A stretch of 64,000 nt of DNA, taken from positions 62,001-126,000 of the forward strand of contig JAFUQU010000011.1 of the NCBI GenBank assembly GCA_017472255.1, read 5' to 3'. Below, piece after piece: positions 50,395-58,230 of this stretch. The notes under the pieces were generated by a model. The model made no database searches, was not told the DNA's origin, and saw only the letters and a list, made by a program, of their open reading frames with translations. Position 1 is the stretch's first letter. The number at the start of each line of letters is the position of its first letter. This DNA is from Clostridia bacterium (lineage in GTDB: Bacteria > Bacillota > Clostridia > Oscillospirales > CAG-272). Position numbers and translations under genes: made by a program.

Positions 50395-51833
50395 AACGGA
50401 CAATCTGTATGATTCTGTTATGCGCGCTGCTTGCATCGCTGACCGCCTGCGGCGAAGCGTCCACGCCGGTTGACACGACTTCTCCCACGACGACCGATAC
50501 CCAGCCCGCCGGGGAGGAGGGCGCGTTTGCCTACCGCGAAAAGCTGGAAATCGAATTCCCCGACAAAAATTACGAGGGCAGGGAATTCCGCGTGCTGGCG
50601 CAGGATGCCTACGAGCGGGATATCTATGTGGAGTCGGAGACTGGCGAGGTGTTAAACGATACGATCTATGCCCGCAATCAGTGGTTGACCGAGCAGTACA
50701 ACGTCAAAATCACCGCCGTATTTGAAGCCTGCGACAAGATTCCGAACACGATCACAAACTCGGTGCTGGCGGGTGAGGACGCCTACGACATGATTTCCAA
50801 CCACGCGATTTTCTCCGGCTCGCTGGCGATTCAGAACGTGCTGATGAATATGTTCGACGTGGAGACCATCGACTTCTCCTACCCGTGGTGGTCGGAAAGT
50901 ATTCTGGACAGCTTCTCCTACAAAAACACCGCGCTGCTGGCTCCCGCCGAGCTGTGCCTGTCCGTTTCCGAAGCCACCCAGTGCCTGTTCTTCAACGCGG
51001 ACAAGGCGGCGGATTACCAGATTACCGGGCTGTACGACGAGGTAAGAGGCGGCACATGGACGATCGACAAGCTGATTTCGTACACGAAGGATGTGTACGT
51101 TGATTTGGACGGCAGCACCACGGCGGACGACACCGATTTCTACGGTCTTGGCAGCAAGGGCGGACACGCCATGTTCTACTGGTACGCCTTCGGGGAGAAG
51201 TTCGTCGAGATCACCGACGAGGGCATTGAACCGGTTCTCTATAACGAAAAGGTGGTCAGCTTCTTTGACAAGATTCTGAGCTATTACAACGAGCCGGGCG
51301 TCCATTGGTTCAAGGGCAGCGGCTCCGCCGTACCGCAGTTTGCCGACGGAAACCGGCTGTTTGCCATCGGCGGCTTCGACGATGTGGAGAAATACCTGCG
51401 CGACATGGAGAGCGAATTCGGCATCCTGCCGCTTCCCAAGCTGGATGAAGCGCAGGAGGCGTATCACACAATGGCGGGCGGCGCTCACTCCGTAATCGGC
51501 ATTCCGAAGACGGTCAGCGACCCGGAGTTTGTGGGACTGATGATCGAAAATCTGAATTATTACTCCTACAAGTACGTCACGCCGACCTACTGCAATACGG
51601 CGCTGAAATCCAAATATGCCCGGGACGACGATTCGATGGAAATGATCGATTTGATTCTGTCCAGCGTGGTGTTTGACTTTGGCTATCTGCTGGACAACTG
51701 GAAGGGCTTCGCGTTCATTCCGCAGAATATGGTGGAATCGGGCAGCAGCGATCTGGCGTCCAACTATGCGTCGCGCATCACGTCGGCGCAGGAGTGGTGG
51801 AACTCGGTCGTGGAAGCCTTTGAGAATGATTGA
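50391..51833 (+). CDS. Extracellular solute-binding lipoprotein (paralogue of the one at 4640)
   Basis: A 480-residue secreted lipoprotein: MKRTICMILLCALLASLTAC, lipid Cys20, then a Thr/Pro-rich linker. The mature part matches the protein at 4640 motif by motif: ETGEVLNDTIYARNQWLTEQ, AGEDAYDMISNHA, YPWWSESILDSFS, CLFFNADKAADYQITGLYDE, VRGGTWTIDKL, and the final SKYARDDDSMEMIDL. It should bind an oligosaccharide; transporter membrane components are not encoded nearby. Translation is coupled to the PHP gene through ATGA, and AAGGAGG precedes the ATG. Control by the divergent AraC regulator is likely. Confidence 0.85.
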   Translation: MKRTICMILLCALLASLTACGEASTPVDTTSPTTTDTQPAGEEGAFAYREKLEIEFPDKNYEGREFRVLAQDAYERDIYVESETGEVLNDTIYARNQWLTEQYNVKITAVFEACDKIPNTITNSVLAGEDAYDMISNHAIFSGSLAIQNVLMNMFDVETIDFSYPWWSESILDSFSYKNTALLAPAELCLSVSEATQCLFFNADKAADYQITGLYDEVRGGTWTIDKLISYTKDVYVDLDGSTTADDTDFYGLGSKGGHAMFYWYAFGEKFVEITDEGIEPVLYNEKVVSFFDKILSYYNEPGVHWFKGSGSAVPQFADGNRLFAIGGFDDVEKYLRDMESEFGILPLPKLDEAQEAYHTMAGGAHSVIGIPKTVSDPEFVGLMIENLNYYSYKYVTPTYCNTALKSKYARDDDSMEMIDLILSSVVFDFGYLLDNWKGFAFIPQNMVESGSSDLASNYASRITSAQEWWNSVVEAFEND

Positions 51834-51841
51834 ATGAAAAA

Positions 51842-51869
51842 CAACTGCCGCGCGTCAGCGCGGCAGTTG
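51842..51869 (-). terminator. Terminator of rpe (and possibly of the convergent lipoprotein gene)
   Basis: A perfect 12-bp stem CAACTGCCGCGC/GCGCGGCAGTTG with a GTCA loop; on the minus strand it is followed by TTTTTCATTC. Confidence 0.8.
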
Positions 51870-51881
51870 CCATTACTTGAT

Positions 51882-52535
51882 TTATTCCACAGCCCGTCTC
51901 AGCGCGGCGATGGCGTCGGCGGCGTCGGGAGCCTTGAACACCGACGATCCGGCGACGAAAACCCGTGCGCCCGCGTCGTAGGCGATTTTGATGGTTTCGG
52001 GCGTGATGCCGCCGTCCACCTCGATGTCCACGTTCAGCCCTTTCTGCTGGATCATCTGCGCAACGGTGCGCACGCTGTCCATGGTCTCGGGGATGAACGC
52101 CTGACCGCCGAAGCCCGGCTCCACGGTCATAACCAGCACCATGTCCACATATTCCAGCAGCGGCTCGAGAATGAACGCCGGGGTGGCGGGCTTAATGGAG
52201 ATGGACGCCTTTACACCGGCGGCGCGGATGGCTTTGAGCACCTCGATGTGGTTGTCGCAGCTTTCGTAGTGGATGGTGATCAGATCGGCGCCCGCCTTGA
52301 CGAAATCGTCGATATAGCGGGCGGGGGTGGTGATCATCAGATGCACGTCGAAGAAAAGGGCGGATTTTTTGCGGATGGCCGAGATGATCGGCGCGCCGAA
52401 GGTGATGTTGGGTACGAAAATGCCGTCCATCACGTCAAGATGAAGCAGGTCAGCGCCGCCGTCCTCGACGCGCGCCACCTCCTCGCCCAGCTTGGAAAAG
52501 TCGCAGGCGAGCACGGAAGGGGAAATTTTAATCAT
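51882..52535 (-). CDS. rpe: Ribulose-phosphate 3-epimerase
   Basis: A 217-residue TIM-barrel enzyme of the pentose phosphate pathway converting ribulose 5-phosphate to xylulose 5-phosphate. Motifs: MIKISPSVLACDFSKLGEEV, LLHLDVMDGIFVPNITFG (metal-binding His-x-Asp and Met-Asp-Gly), VLVMTVEPGFGGQAFIPETM, and VDGGITPETIKIAYDAGA (second metal Asp, phosphate loop). Length is normal. The ATG at 52533-52535 has AAAGGAA upstream; the frame further up to 52619 crosses the candidate RNA and was rejected. It follows ispF on the same strand. Confidence 0.95.
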   Translation of the reverse strand: MIKISPSVLACDFSKLGEEVARVEDGGADLLHLDVMDGIFVPNITFGAPIISAIRKKSALFFDVHLMITTPARYIDDFVKAGADLITIHYESCDNHIEVLKAIRAAGVKASISIKPATPAFILEPLLEYVDMVLVMTVEPGFGGQAFIPETMDSVRTVAQMIQQKGLNVDIEVDGGITPETIKIAYDAGARVFVAGSSVFKAPDAADAIAALRRAVE

Positions 52536-52594
52536 GTTATCAGATTCCTTTGAAATTATTTTGTGTATGGAATGCCGGAACCATCCGGCGTGTT

Positions 52595-52732
52595 TTACAT
52601 AAACTGATAGAGGGAGCAAACCCGATGCGGTGGGAGCGTGAGCATTCGATGCGGACGTTCAGGCCAAAGGACGGTGACACCTCCCGCGACTCCTCCGCAT
52701 TTTGCTGACCTGTCCGCAGGTCAGCTTTTTTT
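52595..52732 (+). ncRNA. Candidate structured RNA with its own terminator
   Basis: The plus strand can fold as a multi-branch: ATGCGG (52625-52630) with CCGCAT (52695-52700); GGGAG-c-GTG with CACCTCCC; hairpin GCATTCGATGC (52642-52652); hairpin CGTTC-AGGCCAAA-GGACG. It is followed by a terminator at 52704-52732. Two fragments, GAGGGAGCAAACC (52610-52622) and TCAGGCCAAAGGAC, resemble conserved pieces of the glycine riboswitch (GAAGGaGCAAAC and UCAGGcAAAAGGAC), but the P1/P2 context does not match and no gene follows on this strand. No promoter was found. Boundaries are approximate. Confidence 0.4.
52704..52732 (+). terminator. Intrinsic terminator overlapping the end of ispF
   Basis: Stem GCTGACCTG/CAGGTCAGC with a TCCG loop, followed by seven T. 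It is oriented on the plus strand, antisense to ispF, and its right arm and T-run lie in the last ispF codons. Confidence 0.8.
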
Positions 52733-53206
52733 ATAAATCAGCGCCACGGCCTGCGCCGCGATGCCCTCGCCCGAGCCGGTGAAGCCAAGCTTCTCCTCGG
52801 TGGTGGCTTTGACGCTCACCGCATCCGAATCCACGCCCAGCGCCATAGCGATGTTGGCGCGCATGAGTTCGATGTGAGGCGCTAACTTCGGGCGCTGCGC
52901 CACGACGGTCGCGTCTACGTTTCCGATGGCATAGCCGTGCTCGTCCAGCAGACGCGCAACCTCCCGCGCCAGCTTCAGGCTGTCCGCGCCCGCGTAAGCC
53001 GGATCGCTGTCCGGGAAAAGCTTGCCGATATCTCCCAGCGCCGCCGCTCCCAGCAGCGCGTCCATGATGGCATGAACCAGCACGTCGGCGTCTGAGTGTC
53101 CCAGCAGTCCTTTTTCATAGGGGATGTCCACGCCGCCCAGAATCAGGCGCCGTCCTTCAACCAGACGGTGGACGTCGTAGCCCTGTCCGATGCGAAAAAC
53201 TGTCAT
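52721..53206 (-). CDS. ispF: 2-C-methyl-D-erythritol 2,4-cyclodiphosphate synthase
   Basis: A 161-residue enzyme of the MEP isoprenoid pathway. The zinc ligands are seen in GQGYDVHRL (Asp11, His13) and [15 protein letters not shown] (His45), and [11 protein letters not shown] and [16 protein letters not shown] are standard IspF segments. Length is typical. It overlaps the upstream XRE-TPR gene by 1 bp and is the last gene of a three-gene operon (DivIVA-like, XRE-TPR, ispF), which is an unusual setting as ispD is absent. Its 3' end overlaps an antisense terminator. Confidence 0.95.
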   Translation of the reverse strand: MTVFRIGQGYDVHRLVEGRRLILGGVDIPYEKGLLGHSDADVLVHAIMDALLGAAALGDIGKLFPDSDPAYAGADSLKLAREVARLLDEHGYAIGNVDATVVAQRPKLAPHIELMRANIAMALGVDSDAVSVKATTEEKLGFTGSGEGIAAQAVALIYKKS

Positions 53207-54165
53207 TATTTAATCCTCTTCAAAATCTCCAGCTTCATGCTGGCGTATTTGTAAGCGTTTTCGAAGTCGCCGCAGCATTTGCAGCAGAACTCCAGATCGG
53301 TGTACAGCTCGTACAGCAGAGTGGGCGGAAGACGGTCGGCGTCGGCGGTCAGCGTCATCAAACGAGCCTTCGCGCCAAGATAATCCGCGTCGGCAATATC
53401 CAGCCGCGCTTCGATGTGGGTGCGCGCCGGACTGTCGCCGATTCCCTCCAGCAGCGGTTCAAGCTGACGCCGCCAGTCTTTTGCCCGCTCGTCGGGAAGG
53501 GCGGTGGCGCTGTCCGTCACCCCGGACAGCATATCCCGCGCCCAGAGATAGATGGCCAGCTCATTCTGCCCGAAGATGATTTCCCGCAGTTCGGCGGGAT
53601 CGTGGGGCGGCTGTTCCACATGGGTGGGCGAGCTGTCGATGAGGGTGCGCAGCATGGCGGCGCGCTGACGCACAGCGGTTAGCGGAAGGGCGGCGCTTTT
53701 GGCGTGGGCATCGGCTTCGTCCAGCATGGAAGCGGCGTCGGTAAGCCGTCCTTCCCGGTAAAGCTCGCCCGCCCGTCCAACCTTCGCTTCGCAGAGGATG
53801 GCGTGCAGCTCGCCGTCGGAAGCCTCCATGCCGGCCGCTTCGTTCATGCCGGATTTGTCGTATTCCTCCAGCAGCTCAAGATACCGCCGCTGTTCCAGAA
53901 GCCGCTTCAGCTTCGTGCAAAGCCGGAAGCCGTGGTAATCCTCCAGATCGCCCAGCAGGCTTCCCGCCGGAATTCCCAGCCGGGACGCCAGCATACAAAG
54001 CGTTGGCAGCGAGGGAAGCGCCGCGCCGTTTTCGATGCGGGAGAGCATATTGCGGGTCATGTCCTCTCCGGCAAGCTGGAACTGGGTCATGCCCCGGCGG
54101 ATGCGCTCGTCCCGGATTCGTTCGCCGATGTGCAGCAGCTCGTGGGCGTGCTTGTCTCCGCTCAT
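53206..54165 (-). CDS. XRE family regulator with C-terminal TPR-like domain
   Basis: A 319-residue protein: HTH at about residues 13-70 ([20 protein letters not shown] then [20 protein letters not shown]), followed by about 240 residues of predicted helical repeats ([56 protein letters not shown]), which resemble TPR units. Such regulators (Rgg/PlcR-like plan) often sense peptides; a peptide partner gene was not found. The start ATG overlaps the stop of the DivIVA-like gene by 4 bp (ATGA). Confidence 0.85.
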   Translation of the reverse strand: MSGDKHAHELLHIGERIRDERIRRGMTQFQLAGEDMTRNMLSRIENGAALPSLPTLCMLASRLGIPAGSLLGDLEDYHGFRLCTKLKRLLEQRRYLELLEEYDKSGMNEAAGMEASDGELHAILCEAKVGRAGELYREGRLTDAASMLDEADAHAKSAALPLTAVRQRAAMLRTLIDSSPTHVEQPPHDPAELREIIFGQNELAIYLWARDMLSGVTDSATALPDERAKDWRRQLEPLLEGIGDSPARTHIEARLDIADADYLGAKARLMTLTADADRLPPTLLYELYTDLEFCCKCCGDFENAYKYASMKLEILKRIK

Positions 54166-54932
54166 GAGGGAGTATCCGTGTCCGCCGTCAGCGCCTGTAA
54201 TTCAGGCAGAGCGGCGGCGGTCTGCGCAACGATGTCGCCAATGCCGGCGCGCTGCTTTTCGATGGCTGCCAGCGCTTCGTCGCCGGCGGCGCGAAGCAGC
54301 TCGGTCAGGGAAGCAAGCCCGTCCTTTGCCATAACGTCGAGCCGCGCGTTCAGGGCGCGAACCGCCGCCTGATATTTCGCTTCCAGCGCGTCGGCACGGG
54401 CATTCTGCCGCTCGAGCAGCTCACGCTCACGGGCTTCCAGGTCGCGCAGACGCGCCTGCACCGTGTCGGCGGCGTCGGCTTTCATCTTTTCCGCCTGGGA
54501 AGCGGCGTCCGCCATGATCTCGCCCAGATTGGATTTGATGTAGCCGTAGTCCCGCAGCTTGTCCTCGGCTTCGTTCAGCGATTCCAGCCGCGCGGTCAGC
54601 TCGGACAGACGGCGGTTCGCGTCGTCAAGCTCGGAGGCGCTTTTCTCCAGCGCTGCCGATTTTTCCGCCAGCTGCTCATTCTGCGCGGCGATGAGGGCGT
54701 TTGCCTGCTCCAGCTGTTCGCGCAGGGAGGAAATCTCCTGATCCGACGTTTCGGCGGCGGAATTCTGCTGCTCCAGCCCGGCGATCCGCTCGTTGAGGGA
54801 AGTAATCTGCTCCTCGTAGCTGCGGATGGTTTCGTTGTTCTTCTCGCTCAAAGCCGCGATGTAGTTGTTGACATCTTTCTTATTGAAGCCGCCCACGGCC
54901 GTGCGGAAGGCGGCGGATTTCCCGGAATCCAT
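54162..54932 (-). CDS. DivIVA-like coiled-coil protein
   Basis: A 256-residue, mostly coiled-coil protein. The N-terminal FRTAVGGFNKKDVNNYIAAL is the DivIVA/GpsB-type lipid-binding and domain-start motif (F-x-x-GF-KK-DVN-YI), followed by a long heptad region (about residues 30-215) rich in Glu, Ala, Leu and Gln. These proteins mark curved membrane at septa and poles. It begins an operon with the XRE-TPR regulator and ispF. The ATG follows AAGGAGCATTTGA; a promoter is at 54967-54995. Confidence 0.8.
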   Translation of the reverse strand: MDSGKSAAFRTAVGGFNKKDVNNYIAALSEKNNETIRSYEEQITSLNERIAGLEQQNSAAETSDQEISSLREQLEQANALIAAQNEQLAEKSAALEKSASELDDANRRLSELTARLESLNEAEDKLRDYGYIKSNLGEIMADAASQAEKMKADAADTVQARLRDLEARERELLERQNARADALEAKYQAAVRALNARLDVMAKDGLASLTELLRAAGDEALAAIEKQRAGIGDIVAQTAAALPELQALTADTDTPS

Positions 54933-54966
54933 TCAAATGCTCCTTTATAAAAAGTCGTTCCTTATT

Positions 54967-54995
54967 ATTTTACCACATTCAGCGTTTTTTCGCAA
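54967..54995 (-). promoter_or_regulatory. Probable sigma-A promoter of the DivIVA-like operon
   Basis: Minus-strand TTGCGA (54995-54990), 17-bp spacer, TAAAAT (54972-54967). Confidence 0.6.
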
Positions 54996-55023
54996 TAGTC
55001 TGATGAAAAATTTTCATGAACGA

Positions 55024-55052
55024 TTGATTTTTTCGGGAAAATGTAGTATAAT
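55024..55052 (+). promoter_or_regulatory. Sigma-A promoter of the polysaccharide deacetylase gene
   Basis: TTGATT (55024-55029), 17-bp spacer, TATAAT (55047-55052). Confidence 0.75.
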
Positions 55053-55075
55053 GAAAGAAAAAACGGAGGTTTACC

Positions 55076-55771
55076 ATGAAATATCTCACCCTCAGCTTTG
55101 ACGACGGCACGATTCAGGATCGCCGCTTTGTAAAGCTGCTCAACCAGTACGGCATCAAATCCACCTTCAATCTGAATTCCGGGCTGTTCAATCAGCGCCA
55201 TGAAATCGTCCACGAGGGCATTAAGGTCTGCCACGACGAGATCGCGCCCGAGGAAGTACACGACCTTTACGCCGGGCATGAGGTGGCGGCGCATACCATC
55301 ACCCACCCGAATCTGCTCAAATGCAGCCGCGAGGAGGTCATTCATCAGGTCGGCGGCGATGCGAAGGCGCTGGAAGCCCTCTGCGGCTATCCGATTGTCG
55401 GCATGGCGTATCCGGGCGGTCCGTTCTTCAACGACGACATCATCGACACGATTCTTACCAACACGAGCGTTCGTTATGCCCGGGCGGTGGGATCGCACTT
55501 TACCTTCAAGCTGCCCGAGCGGCTGATGGAATGGTATCCCACCTGCTATCTCCATCCGAAGGAATACGACCGCCTGATGGTGCTGGCGGACGAGTTCATC
55601 GCGCTGGAAACCGAGGAAGACGCGCTGTTCTATCTGTGGGGGCACAGCTTTGAGCTGGACAAGTTCGGCAATTGGGATGATTTTGAGCGCTTCTGCGAGA
55701 AAATCGCGGGGAAGAGCGATATCCGCTACGTGACCAATCGCGAGGTCGCGGCGATTGTTCGCGGGGAATAA
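55076..55771 (+). CDS. Polysaccharide deacetylase family protein (NodB fold)
   Basis: A 231-residue protein of carbohydrate esterase family 4 type. MKYLTLSFDDGTIQDRRFVK contains the catalytic Asp pair, GHEVAAHTITHPNLLKCS the metal-binding His-x3-His, and VGMAYPGGPFFNDD the third motif. It lacks a signal peptide and transmembrane helix, so it would deacetylate a soluble sugar or precursor in the cytoplasm rather than wall peptidoglycan. The ATG follows CGGAGGTTTACC. It is monocistronic and is followed by REPIN 3. Confidence 0.87.
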   Translation: MKYLTLSFDDGTIQDRRFVKLLNQYGIKSTFNLNSGLFNQRHEIVHEGIKVCHDEIAPEEVHDLYAGHEVAAHTITHPNLLKCSREEVIHQVGGDAKALEALCGYPIVGMAYPGGPFFNDDIIDTILTNTSVRYARAVGSHFTFKLPERLMEWYPTCYLHPKEYDRLMVLADEFIALETEEDALFYLWGHSFELDKFGNWDDFERFCEKIAGKSDIRYVTNREVAAIVRGE

Positions 55772-55827
55772 GCGATAGGCGGGCGTGTAGTGAGAAGCCG
55801 GGAAGCAGGCAGCAGTCGTTCGCAAGG

Positions 55828-55941
55828 GGGCCGCGACGAGGGCGACGCGGCCCATAGAGTAGTTTGTTTATCGAAAAGACAGATCGAATAAATTGCCATA
55901 ATCCAACTAACCTATGGGCGGCGACGCCCTCGTCGCCGCCC
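55828..55941. repeat. REPIN 3: two inverted REP hairpins
   Basis: Arm 1 (55828-55853): stem GGGCCGCG/CGCGGCCC, loop ACGAGGGCGA, then ATAGAGTAGTTTGTTTAT. Arm 2 (55916-55941): stem GGGCGGCG/CGCCGCCC, loop complement ACGCCCTCGT, preceded by ATAATCCAACTAACCTAT. The element is 114 bp, like REPIN 1, and lies between convergent genes. Confidence 0.88.
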
Positions 55942-55986
55942 TACGCAGAGACATCACCTTAGCCGCCCATCCGAGCGTATCCCCCG

Positions 55987-56688
55987 TCACGGCAAGGTCG
56001 CCGCGTAATCGTTCAAATCGTTTTCCTCATTCTCATCAATCTCGAACCGATTGATCGCTGTGTAAGCGTCCGGCACCTTGCCGACGATGACCGATTCCGC
56101 CAGACACACGTCGTTCGACAGCTCCAGCTTCGAAATCTCCCCGCCCGCCAGCATATTCACCGATACCCGCACCCGCAGATAAATGCGGTGCAGCGTCTGA
56201 TTGATGCCCGATTCGATGAATTCGCTGTACAGCTCCACCGCCGCGTCGCCCAGCGGGATCAGCCGCACCTTAACCGGTACGCCCAAGCCGCCAAGCAGCA
56301 TACTCCCCGTTAGATTGCCCAGCGGAACTTCCACGTCGAACGCTTCCAATTCCGATAGCCCTTCGCTGACCGCCAGCGCCGATTGGGTGCGCAGACGGCT
56401 GACGGCGTACATATCCGTCTCGATGGATGTGACCGCGCCCTCGCTGTAACGCACGTCCACCAGCTTCGGCTGACCGGATTCCGCCATGACCCGTTCTACG
56501 GCGCCGCTGATGATTGTGGTGGCATAGCTGCGGGAAGCGCTCTTCGCCGCCGTAACAACCAGCGGGCGGAGCTTCAGGTCAGCCCATGTGAGGATACACA
56601 TGGCGAATATTGCTAGTATCAACAGCATCAGGAGCAGCTTTGCTCCCAGCGAAAGCCTTCGTGTACGGATTCTTCCCCGAAATCTCAT
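55987..56688 (-). CDS. yunB: Sporulation protein YunB
   Basis: A 233-residue protein with a basic N-terminus and one transmembrane helix (about residues 15-36), followed by a soluble domain. SYATTIISGAVERVMAESGQ, SIETDMYAVSRLRTQSALAV, VPLGNLTGSMLLGGLGVPVK and RIYLRVRVSVNMLAGGE match the YunB family, which is produced in the mother cell under sigma-E in Bacillus. Its presence indicates an endospore former. An acidic C-terminal tail is present. No sigma-A promoter was seen upstream; I could not confirm a sigma-E promoter. Confidence 0.88.
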   Translation of the reverse strand: MRFRGRIRTRRLSLGAKLLLMLLILAIFAMCILTWADLKLRPLVVTAAKSASRSYATTIISGAVERVMAESGQPKLVDVRYSEGAVTSIETDMYAVSRLRTQSALAVSEGLSELEAFDVEVPLGNLTGSMLLGGLGVPVKVRLIPLGDAAVELYSEFIESGINQTLHRIYLRVRVSVNMLAGGEISKLELSNDVCLAESVIVGKVPDAYTAINRFEIDENEENDLNDYAATLP

Positions 56689-56748
56689 CCATCTACACTC
56701 CCTTCTGCTGTTATTTTATGAAAATTTCGCGGAATCGGTGAAAACCCC

Positions 56749-56777
56749 TTGCGCAGAATCGAATCCCGTGATATAAT
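56749..56777 (+). promoter_or_regulatory. Sigma-A promoter of xpt
   Basis: TTGCGC (56749-56754), 17-bp spacer, TATAAT (56772-56777). The leader is only about 40 bp, too short for a purine riboswitch. Confidence 0.72.
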
Positions 56778-56820
56778 ATAAAGTAACATATTTTTATTTC
56801 ATTCGGGAGAAACTGAGCAT

Positions 56821-57393
56821 ATGAAACTCTTAGAAGATCGCATCCTCAAAGACGGCATTATCAAGGAAGGCGGCATTGTTAAGGTTGACAGCTTCCTCAA
56901 TCATCAGATGGACATCGGACTGATAGGCGAGCTGGGTCGGGAATTCCACCGCCTGTTCGGCGATGAGGGCGTGACCAAAATCCTCACTGTGGAAGCGTCG
57001 GGCATCGGCATTGCCTGTATCGCGGCGCAGTATTTCGGCGTGCCGGTGGTTTTCGCCAAGAAATCCGAGTCGAAGAATCTGGACGGCGGCGTTTATACCG
57101 CCCCGGTTACATCCTACACCAAGGGCAAGGAGTACATCATCCGCGTATCCGACAAATTCATCGGCGCCGACGACCGGGTGCTGATCATCGACGATTTCCT
57201 TGCCAAGGGCAAGGCCGTCCTCGGTCTGAAATCCATCGTTGAGCAGGCGGGCGCTACGCTGGTCGGCGCGGGAATCTGCATCGAGAAAGGGTTTCAGGAG
57301 GGCGGACGTCTGCTTCGTGAAGTGGGCATCCGCGTAGAATCGCTGGCCATCGTCGAGCTGGACGAAAACGGCGGAATCAAATTCAGGGAGTAA
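56821..57393 (+). CDS. xpt: Xanthine phosphoribosyltransferase
   Basis: A 190-residue purine-salvage enzyme making XMP from xanthine and PRPP. Visible motifs: MKLLEDRILKDGIIKEGGIV at the start, VKVDSFLNHQMDIGL, ILTVEASGIGIACIAAQYFG, and the PRPP loop DRVLIIDDFLAKGKAVLGL. Length matches Bacillus Xpt (about 194). It is followed 3 bp later by a thioesterase gene, then a membrane protein; the three share one transcript and terminator (58197-58229). The ATG follows GGGAGAAACTGAGCAT. Confidence 0.95.
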   Translation: MKLLEDRILKDGIIKEGGIVKVDSFLNHQMDIGLIGELGREFHRLFGDEGVTKILTVEASGIGIACIAAQYFGVPVVFAKKSESKNLDGGVYTAPVTSYTKGKEYIIRVSDKFIGADDRVLIIDDFLAKGKAVLGLKSIVEQAGATLVGAGICIEKGFQEGGRLLREVGIRVESLAIVELDENGGIKFRE

Positions 57394-57396
57394 TCT

Positions 57397-57864
57397 ATGA
57401 GCCAATTACCAAGCAAAACCCCGGCTGAATCTTACACCGAGTCGGTGCAGATTCTGACGCAGAGCACGATGAACGGCTATAACCGTCTGTTCGGCGGCAG
57501 GCTGATGGAGTGGATCGACATCATCGCCGCGGTAGCCGCCCGCCGTCACGCCAACCGCAATGTTACCACAGTGCTCGTCCATACGCTGGAATTCAAGGAG
57601 CCTGCCTTCGCCAACAGCCTGGTGGTGCTTACCGGCAAGGTTGTGTATGTGGGCAACACGTCCATGGACGTCTGCGTGAAATCCTACGTGGAGAAGCTGG
57701 ACGGCTCCAGGCAGCTGATCAATTCCGCCTATCTGACGCTGGTAGCGCTGGACGAAAACGATAAGCCTACCCGTGTGCCCGCGCTCGTCCCCGAGACCGA
57801 CGAGGAGAAGGAAGAATGGGAGCGCGCCCGTCAGCGCCGTGAAGCGCGGAAGGAGGAGAAGTAA
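57397..57864 (+). CDS. Acyl-CoA thioesterase (hotdog fold, YciA/BACH type)
   Basis: A 155-residue hotdog enzyme. TQSTMNGYNRLFGGRLMEWI with the following DIIAAVAARRHA contains the N-x-x-G-x-LF-GG-x-M-W family motif, and VLVHTLEFKEPAFANSLVVL and VGNTSMDVCVKSYVE the central strand region. It would hydrolyse acyl-CoA thioesters in the cytoplasm. A highly charged C-terminal tail (EEKEEWERARQRREARKEEK) of about 25 residues is present. It overlaps the next gene by 1 bp. Confidence 0.9.
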   Translation: MSQLPSKTPAESYTESVQILTQSTMNGYNRLFGGRLMEWIDIIAAVAARRHANRNVTTVLVHTLEFKEPAFANSLVVLTGKVVYVGNTSMDVCVKSYVEKLDGSRQLINSAYLTLVALDENDKPTRVPALVPETDEEKEEWERARQRREARKEEK

Positions 57865-58190
57865 TGGAGAAGGTACCGTTCAAAAACTGGATTCCTTTCA
57901 TCATCGCCATGTTCCTGCTGTTCTATCTGGTTCCGCCCGCGCTGGAGGGAACCGCGTTCGAGGATTTCGCGCTGATGATCATCACTCCCGCCTGTTGTCT
58001 TGGCAGCGGGGTGATCTTCGGAAAGATTAACGGCTGGGTGTGGTATTACTGCATCGTGGTGGCGCTGATCTTTGCGCCGACCGTTGTCATGAACTACGCG
58101 CAGAGCGACATCCACTACATATTCGAATACGGCGGACTTGCGCTGATGGGGCATCTGCTGGGCTATGCGTTCCATCGGGACAAATATTGA
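57864..58190 (+). CDS. Small hypothetical membrane protein
   Basis: A 108-residue protein with four predicted transmembrane segments (about residues 8-25, 34-50, 58-76 and 84-102), starting MEKVPFKNWIPFIIAMFLLF. Short loops and no known motif. It overlaps the thioesterase stop by 1 bp (TAATG) and is the last gene of the xpt operon. Function unknown. The ATG follows AAGGAGGAGAAGTA. Confidence 0.75.
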   Translation: MEKVPFKNWIPFIIAMFLLFYLVPPALEGTAFEDFALMIITPACCLGSGVIFGKINGWVWYYCIVVALIFAPTVVMNYAQSDIHYIFEYGGLALMGHLLGYAFHRDKY

Positions 58191-58196
58191 AGAAAG

Positions 58197-58229
58197 ATGC
58201 ACGTGCAGAGAAAAGCACGTGCATTTTTC
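58197..58229 (+). terminator. Intrinsic terminator of the xpt operon
   Basis: A 10-bp perfect stem ATGCACGTGC/GCACGTGCAT, loop of eight, then TTTTCG. Confidence 0.82.
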
Positions 58230-58230
58230 G

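Noticed and set aside
56778..56820. Purine riboswitch ahead of xpt
   Set aside because: Xpt genes often have one, but the leader here is only about 40 bp and lacks the conserved core.
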